From JAKPBU01 sp964425695 (GTDB taxonomy: Bacteria; Pseudomonadota; Gammaproteobacteria; Xanthomonadales; Xanthomonadaceae): a stretch of 64,000 bases of DNA. Where the stretch lies: assembly GCA_964425695.1 (NCBI GenBank), contig CAYRNF010000002.1, forward strand, positions 347,499 to 411,498, given 5' to 3'. Below the pieces are notes generated by a model. The model was not told the DNA's origin. It searched no databases and worked only from the letters and a program-made list of their open reading frames with translations. Positions 59,969-64,000 of the stretch are shown here, piece by piece. Each line of letters starts with the position of its first letter. Within the stretch, counting starts at the first letter, position 1. The translations under genes were made by a program, and so were the position numbers.

Positions 59969-60049
59969 GTGCTTAGCTCCGCGGCCGTACGGGGCGCATG
60001 CGGTGCGCTCTCGGCCTGGTGTTGAGTGTTGGGGACCGCCCGGAAGCGA

Positions 60050-60073
60050 TTGCGCCGGCAGGGGCCGGCGCAA
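60050..60073 (-). other. Perfect hairpin in the leader of the leucine dehydrogenase gene
   Basis: TTGCGCCGGC and GCCGGCGCAA pair exactly around a 4-nt loop. TAAAAT on the minus strand lies upstream (60082-60087), so the hairpin would be close to the mRNA 5' end. It might instead be the terminator of the upstream oxygenase gene; no T-run follows. Confidence 0.5.
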
Positions 60074-60163
60074 CGCGGGCTATTTTACGCGCTTGTGGAA
60101 ACCGCTTCGCCGGCGCGCCGTGGCGGGCGGCCCGCGCACGCGACCATGCGCAGCGGTATGCGG

Positions 60164-61423
60164 TCAGTAATCCCGGTACGGCCCCTGGCGCAGCCACAGC
60201 GTGGCCAGCCACTTTTCGCCGCGTTGCACCGGCAGGCCGGCATGCAGGCTGTCCACGTCCGGCTGGCCGTCGGGCAGCAGGTTGTCGAACACGACCGCCC
60301 GCCCCGGTGCGGGCGACACGCGCAGGCCGGCAACGGGGAACTCGGTTTCGCCGCCGGCCTCCGCCGCATTCAGGTAGACGCAGACGGTGCGTGCGCGGTT
60401 GCCGGCCTGGGGCCGGTCGCGCTCGATGGAACCGGGCGGGACGTAGTCGCGATGCGGCCGGTACTGCTCGCCGGGCGCGTAGCGCAGCACCACCAGCGGT
60501 TCGCCATGCACCAGTTCCACGCCGGTCGCCGCGGCCATGCGCAGCTGCACGACGCGCAGCGCCAGGTCTTCCAGGACCGGATCGAAGCTGGCATCGCTGC
60601 TGGTCCGCAGCGGCAGGCGAACCGGCAGCCCCGTGTCCGGGTCCACGGTCTGCGACGCGCGCAGCGACGGACGCGCGCAGGCCACCAGCAACCGGCATTC
60701 GTCCGCCGACAGCAGGCCGTCGATCACGCCCACCCGCGGCCGTTCCGCGCGCAGGTCCACGGCCGGGTTGAACAGCGCATCGCGCAAGTCCAGCGAGCGG
60801 GGCGGGCAGGGCGGATGCTGCGGCGCGGGCGCCTCGATCGCCGGCAGCGGCGGCTGTCCGGCGTCGGCCAGCCGTGCGCGCAGCCGCGCTGCCGTCGCCG
60901 GATCGGCCGCCACGCCCTCGCCGCGCTGCAGCCGCTCGGCGAGCAGGGCTTCGCTGACCACGTCGCCCGCGGCGGCCGCGTCGCGCAGCAGCTGCACGCA
61001 CAGCGCCTGGTCGGCGGCGTGCGGCTTGCGTCCGAAATGGATCGCCGCCGCGCGCAGCGACGGCGCATGCCCGCGCTGCACGCACGCCATGAGGCGGCGG
61101 TCGATCGCGCCATCGCGCGGCAACGCCCGGCTGCCCACCGCGACCAGCGCCAGGTAGTAGCCGGCCACCGGTTCGCCCTGCGCTTCGGCCAGTTGCAGCC
61201 AGTGCACCGCGCGGCCCGGATCGGCCGCACAGCCCACGCCGTACAGCGTCATGCGCGCGGCCTCGATCCGGGCACGTGCGTGGCCGGCTTCGGCCGCCTG
61301 CACATGCAGCGCGTAGGCGCGCTCCATGTCCTGCGCCGCAACGCAGGCCATCGCCTCGCGGTACAGCGCATCGGGTACCGCGGGTGGCGCGCGGTGCGTC
61401 GGCTGCGGCGTGGGTCCGGTCAT
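60164..61423 (-). CDS. Sel1-like repeat / 2OG-Fe(II) prolyl-4-hydroxylase-type oxygenase fusion
   Basis: The 419-residue protein joins Sel1/TPR-like helical repeats (about 15-190: AYALHVQAAEAGHARARIEAAR, VHWLQLAEAQGEPVAGYYLA) to a C-terminal P4Hc dioxygenase domain (about 225-419). The iron-binding facial triad is visible as His and Asp in YRPHRDYVPPG and His in LHAGLPVQRGEKW, with the 2OG-binding Lys three residues on. No signal peptide. The repeats may present a protein substrate; the target is unknown. Confidence 0.88.
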   Translation of the reverse strand: MTGPTPQPTHRAPPAVPDALYREAMACVAAQDMERAYALHVQAAEAGHARARIEAARMTLYGVGCAADPGRAVHWLQLAEAQGEPVAGYYLALVAVGSRALPRDGAIDRRLMACVQRGHAPSLRAAAIHFGRKPHAADQALCVQLLRDAAAAGDVVSEALLAERLQRGEGVAADPATAARLRARLADAGQPPLPAIEAPAPQHPPCPPRSLDLRDALFNPAVDLRAERPRVGVIDGLLSADECRLLVACARPSLRASQTVDPDTGLPVRLPLRTSSDASFDPVLEDLALRVVQLRMAAATGVELVHGEPLVVLRYAPGEQYRPHRDYVPPGSIERDRPQAGNRARTVCVYLNAAEAGGETEFPVAGLRVSPAPGRAVVFDNLLPDGQPDVDSLHAGLPVQRGEKWLATLWLRQGPYRDY

Positions 61424-61466
61424 GGGCCAAGCCTACCGGCGGCCGTGCGTGGTGCGCAGCACAGCC

Positions 61467-63092
61467 TCACAACTGCGACTCCACCGGCAACCACCGGAAT
61501 ACCCGCGCCTGGGCGCGTTGCCAGGCGCTGGCGCCCGGTTCGGTGGCGAGCACCCGGGGCGGGCGCGCGGTGCGGTCCAGCCAGCGCACCCGGCCCTGGC
61601 GGTCCAGGAACGTCCAGTCGCTCAGGGCCGGCCCGGCCAGGTGCAGGTATTCCGCGCGCAGCGCGGCGGCGATGCCCGGATCGTCGAAGAACACGCCCAT
61701 TTCGGTGTTCAGGGTCGCCGAGCGCGGGTCCATGTTGAAGCTGCCGACGAACCCGCGCGCATCGTCCACCACGAACGCCTTGGTATGCAGGCTGGCGCTG
61801 CTGCCCGTTCCGCGGCTGCCGGGCACGCCGCGCGTGGCCGCGGCGGCCGTCGTTGCACCAGTGTCCGTTGCGGCGCCGGGCAGCGCCGCGGGCGCGGCTT
61901 CGGCGCGGATCTCGTACAGCTGCACGCCGGCCTGCAGCAGCGGCCGGCGGTACTGCGAATAGCCGCCGTGCACCGCGGCCACGTCGTTGGCGGCCAGCGA
62001 GTTGGTCACCACGCCCACCTGCACCCCGCGCCGCGCCAGCGCGGACAGCGCCGCGGTGCCTTCGGCGCCGGGCACGAAATAGGGCGAGACCAGCAGCGCC
62101 TTGCGCCGCGCGCCGTCCAGCGTGGCCGCGATCCGGTCCACCAGCCAGCCCTCGCGCACGGTGGCGCCGGCCTTCACCGGCGGGTCGGATTCGATCCGCA
62201 GGTCGTCGCTGTAGAACGGCGCCAGGCGCTGCGCGGCGTAGGCGCGCACGGTGGGCGAAGCATCCACCCGGTCCAGGAAGGCGCGCGCCGCGGGCGACTG
62301 CGCCTGCGCGCGGATCGACGCGATCACCCCGGCGCTGGCCGCGGCGTCCGGGGTGGCCAGCGCCGCCAGCGGCACCACCGCGGCGCTGTTCCAGAACCGG
62401 TCGAAGATCGCACTGGCCTGCGCCACCGCCGGCCCGAACAGCACCAGGTCCAGGTCGTGGAAGTTGCTGTCGCTCGAAGCCTGGAAGTACTCCACGCCGA
62501 TGTTGCGCCCGCCCACCACCGCCACCCGGTTGTCGGCGATCCAGGCCTTGTTGTGCATGCGGTGGTTCAGGCTGAAGGCGCGCTGCAGCAGCTCGTACGC
62601 GCGCCCGGTGCCGCTGCGGTTGCGGAACGGGTTGTACAGGCGCACCTCGATGTTCGGGTGCGCCTCCAGCGCCAGCAGCGCGGAGTCCTTGCCGGTGGCG
62701 TTGATGTCGTCCAGCAGCAGGCGCACGCGCACGCCGCGCTGCGCGGCCAGCCACGCCTCGCGGCCCAGCAGGCGGCCGGTCAGGTCGTCGTGCCAGATGT
62801 AGTACATCAGGTCCAGGCTGCGCCCGGCCTGCCGTGCCGACAGCGCGCGGGCGGCGAAGGCGTCCACGCCATCGGGCACCAGCAGGGTGCCGGTCATGCC
62901 GCGCGGGTGCCGCGCCAGGATGGTCTCGATCTCGCGATCCAGCGCGGTCTGTCCCGGCACCACCGGCAGCGCCTGCGACGGCGCGCCGCTCGCGCCCGGC
63001 GCCAGATGGCCCGCCAGCAGCACGCCGGACGCCACCAGCACCGCCAGCGACACCAGGCCCCACAGCACGATGCGCTTCGCCCGCGACAGCAT
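61467..63092 (-). CDS. Phospholipase D family protein (cardiolipin synthase-like)
   Basis: The 541-residue protein has an N-terminal membrane anchor (about 9-30) and two PLD domains. The HxK motifs are HNKAWIADNRVAVVGGRN near 180 and HTKAFVVDDARGFVGSFN near 425, each with the downstream Asn. LMYYIWHDDLTGRLL and LLVSPYFVPG are typical of the ClsC/YmdC-like group. Phospholipid transfer or cardiolipin synthesis at the envelope is likely. A Gly/Ala/Thr-rich linker (about 395-420) precedes the second motif. Confidence 0.88.
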   Translation of the reverse strand: MLSRAKRIVLWGLVSLAVLVASGVLLAGHLAPGASGAPSQALPVVPGQTALDREIETILARHPRGMTGTLLVPDGVDAFAARALSARQAGRSLDLMYYIWHDDLTGRLLGREAWLAAQRGVRVRLLLDDINATGKDSALLALEAHPNIEVRLYNPFRNRSGTGRAYELLQRAFSLNHRMHNKAWIADNRVAVVGGRNIGVEYFQASSDSNFHDLDLVLFGPAVAQASAIFDRFWNSAAVVPLAALATPDAAASAGVIASIRAQAQSPAARAFLDRVDASPTVRAYAAQRLAPFYSDDLRIESDPPVKAGATVREGWLVDRIAATLDGARRKALLVSPYFVPGAEGTAALSALARRGVQVGVVTNSLAANDVAAVHGGYSQYRRPLLQAGVQLYEIRAEAAPAALPGAATDTGATTAAAATRGVPGSRGTGSSASLHTKAFVVDDARGFVGSFNMDPRSATLNTEMGVFFDDPGIAAALRAEYLHLAGPALSDWTFLDRQGRVRWLDRTARPPRVLATEPGASAWQRAQARVFRWLPVESQL

Positions 63093-63119
63093 TCGCCTTC
63101 CCCCGAAGATCCCGCGCCA

Positions 63120-63158
63120 TTGTAGGAGCGCCCACGGCCGCGGCCGCGGCCGCCGGTG
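63120..63158 (+). repeat. Partial arm of the GGAGCGGCTT repeat plus GCGGCC run
   Basis: TGTAGGAGCGCCCACGGCC resembles the left arm and is followed by CGCGGCCGCGGCCGCC. No matching right arm is seen. The rest of 63093-63276 holds short GCCGCGCCGT direct repeats and the icmF leader. Confidence 0.4.
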
Positions 63159-63276
63159 GAGCCGCGCGCAGCGCCCGGCCAGCGCCGCGCCGTGCCGCGC
63201 CGTGCCGCGCCGTGCAGGGCGGCGCCTGGGCCGCCGCTACAATCGGGCCTTCGCCGACATCAGCAGGAAGCGCGCC

Positions 63277-64000
63277 ATGAGCACGCCCGCCACCGCCCTC
63301 GACGGGCACGCCACCCAGGCCACCCGGCCGGACGCCACCCCGCTGCGCTTCGTGACCGCCGCCAGCCTGTTCGACGGCCACGACGCCGCGATCAACATCA
63401 TGCGCCGCCTGATCCAGGCGCAGGGCGCCGAGGTGATCCACCTGGGCCACAACCGCAGCGTGGAAGACGTGGTGCGCGCGGCCCTGCAGGAAGACGCCGA
63501 CGCCATCGCCCTGTCCAGCTACCAGGGCGGCCACGTCGAATACCTGAAGTACATGGTGGACATGCTCGCCGAGCGCGGCGCGGCGCACATCAAGGTCTTC
63601 GCCGGCGGCGGCGGCACCATCACGCCCGAGGAGATCCGCGAGCTCGAGGCCTACGGCGTCGAGCGCATCTACCACCCCAACGACGGCATGAAGATGGGGC
63701 TGGTGGAGATGATCGAGGACGTGGTGCGCCGCGCGGCCGCAAGCCGGGACTCGGGACTCGGGACCCGGGACTCGGTGCAACCCTCGCAACCGGCGATCGA
63801 CGATGAAATCGGGATCGGCCGCGTGTTGAGCGCTCTTGAAGATGGCGACTATTCCGAACCTGAACTCGCGCTCCTGCGCAAAGGCTGGATGGCGCGCTCT
63901 TCCGAGTCCCGAGTCCCGGGTCCCGAGTCCCGGCCTTCGTCGCCCGTCATCGGCATCACCGGCACCGGCGGCGCCGGCAAGTCGTCGGTCACCGACGAAC
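63277..64000 (+). CDS. icmF: Fused isobutyryl-CoA mutase IcmF, N-terminal part (truncated by window end)
   Basis: The visible 241 residues hold the cobalamin-binding domain (about 20-150: SLFDGHDAAINIMRRLIQ with the lower-ligand His, then AGGGGTITPEEIRELEAYGV). A linker and the start of the G-protein chaperone domain with P-loop GITGTGGAGKSS follow. IcmF isomerises isobutyryl-CoA and butyryl-CoA. The mutase part lies beyond the window. The linker (about 157-222) carries two stretches encoded by CGGGACT-type heptad arrays, SRDSGLGTRDS and SSESRVPGPESR, in frame. Met at 63277 is supported by the frame and by the position of the B12 domain. Confidence 0.9.
   Translation, partial: MSTPATALDGHATQATRPDATPLRFVTAASLFDGHDAAINIMRRLIQAQGAEVIHLGHNRSVEDVVRAALQEDADAIALSSYQGGHVEYLKYMVDMLAERGAAHIKVFAGGGGTITPEEIRELEAYGVERIYHPNDGMKMGLVEMIEDVVRRAAASRDSGLGTRDSVQPSQPAIDDEIGIGRVLSALEDGDYSEPELALLRKGWMARSSESRVPGPESRPSSPVIGITGTGGAGKSSVTDE
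63745..63932. repeat. Inverted pair of CGGGACT heptad tetramers inside icmF
   Basis: Four forward heptads (CGGGACT, CGGGACT, CGGGACC, CGGGACT) at 63745-63772 face four reverse heptads (AGTCCCG, AGTCCCG, GGTCCCG, AGTCCCG) at 63905-63932, with 132 nt between. Each tetramer is 28 nt. Both are translated within the IcmF linker. The pair is the same kind of element as at 2815-2981. Confidence 0.92.

Overview
The window is about 70% GC and fits a member of the Xanthomonadaceae (Lysobacteraceae), close to Lysobacter, Luteimonas or Xanthomonas. The strongest reason is the arginine locus. It uses N-acetylornithine carbamoyltransferase, an N-acetylcitrulline deacetylase and a fused N-acetylglutamate synthase/kinase, a combination known from the Xanthomonas/Xylella lineage. 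A nearly complete overlapping histidine operon behind a TrpR-type repressor, and the family's usual GGAGCGGCTT-type palindromic repeats, point the same way.

Layout. 1-8.0 kb: the tail of a probable glycine-zipper envelope protein, then argF'-argG-argE'-argB/A-argC-argH on the plus strand. 8.0-10.6 kb: an overlapping pair on the minus strand (membrane glycosyltransferase plus YaiO-like outer-membrane barrel) and tRNA-Pro(CGG). 10.8-22.2 kb: hisS, an enlarged MIO-type histidine ammonia-lyase, then the repressor gene and hisG-D-C-B-H-A-F-IE, most joined by 4-nt overlaps. A strong promoter with a 28-bp palindromic operator sits before the repressor gene. 22.2-33 kb: a 7TM-DISM diguanylate cyclase, a secreted metallophosphoesterase, a C13 peptidase/EamA/mtnC chain, methionine-salvage genes mtnD and mtnB, and two amino-acid permeases. 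33-40.3 kb: a NUDIX hydrolase, the divergent pair serA / D-2-hydroxyglutarate dehydrogenase, a retropepsin-EfpL-GNAT chain, a short-chain dehydrogenase and a second GNAT. 40.3-60 kb: a scattered but nearly complete leucine/isovalerate catabolic set on the minus strand (mvaB, liuD, liuC, liuB, thiolase, isovaleryl-CoA dehydrogenase, leucine-type dehydrogenase). It is broken up by a PAS-GGDEF-EAL regulator, a plus-strand feoAB operon, a bactofilin module, two alanine-rich lipoproteins and a large secreted subtilase. 60-64 kb: a Sel1/prolyl-4-hydroxylase fusion, a phospholipase D family protein, and the 5' end of icmF, which runs off the window.

How the genes work together. Two amino-acid biosynthetic operons (Arg, His), Leu degradation with branched acyl-CoA chemistry, methionine salvage and serine synthesis make up the metabolic core. 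Envelope and signalling genes lie between these blocks. No phage, IS element, CRISPR array or defence island was seen.

The least ordinary structures are at the DNA level. Heptanucleotide (CGGGACT) tetramers occur in inverted pairs at two distant loci, one pair read in frame as linker protein inside IcmF and one running into the ArgG tail. A palindromic repeat family also supplies the stop codons of four genes.
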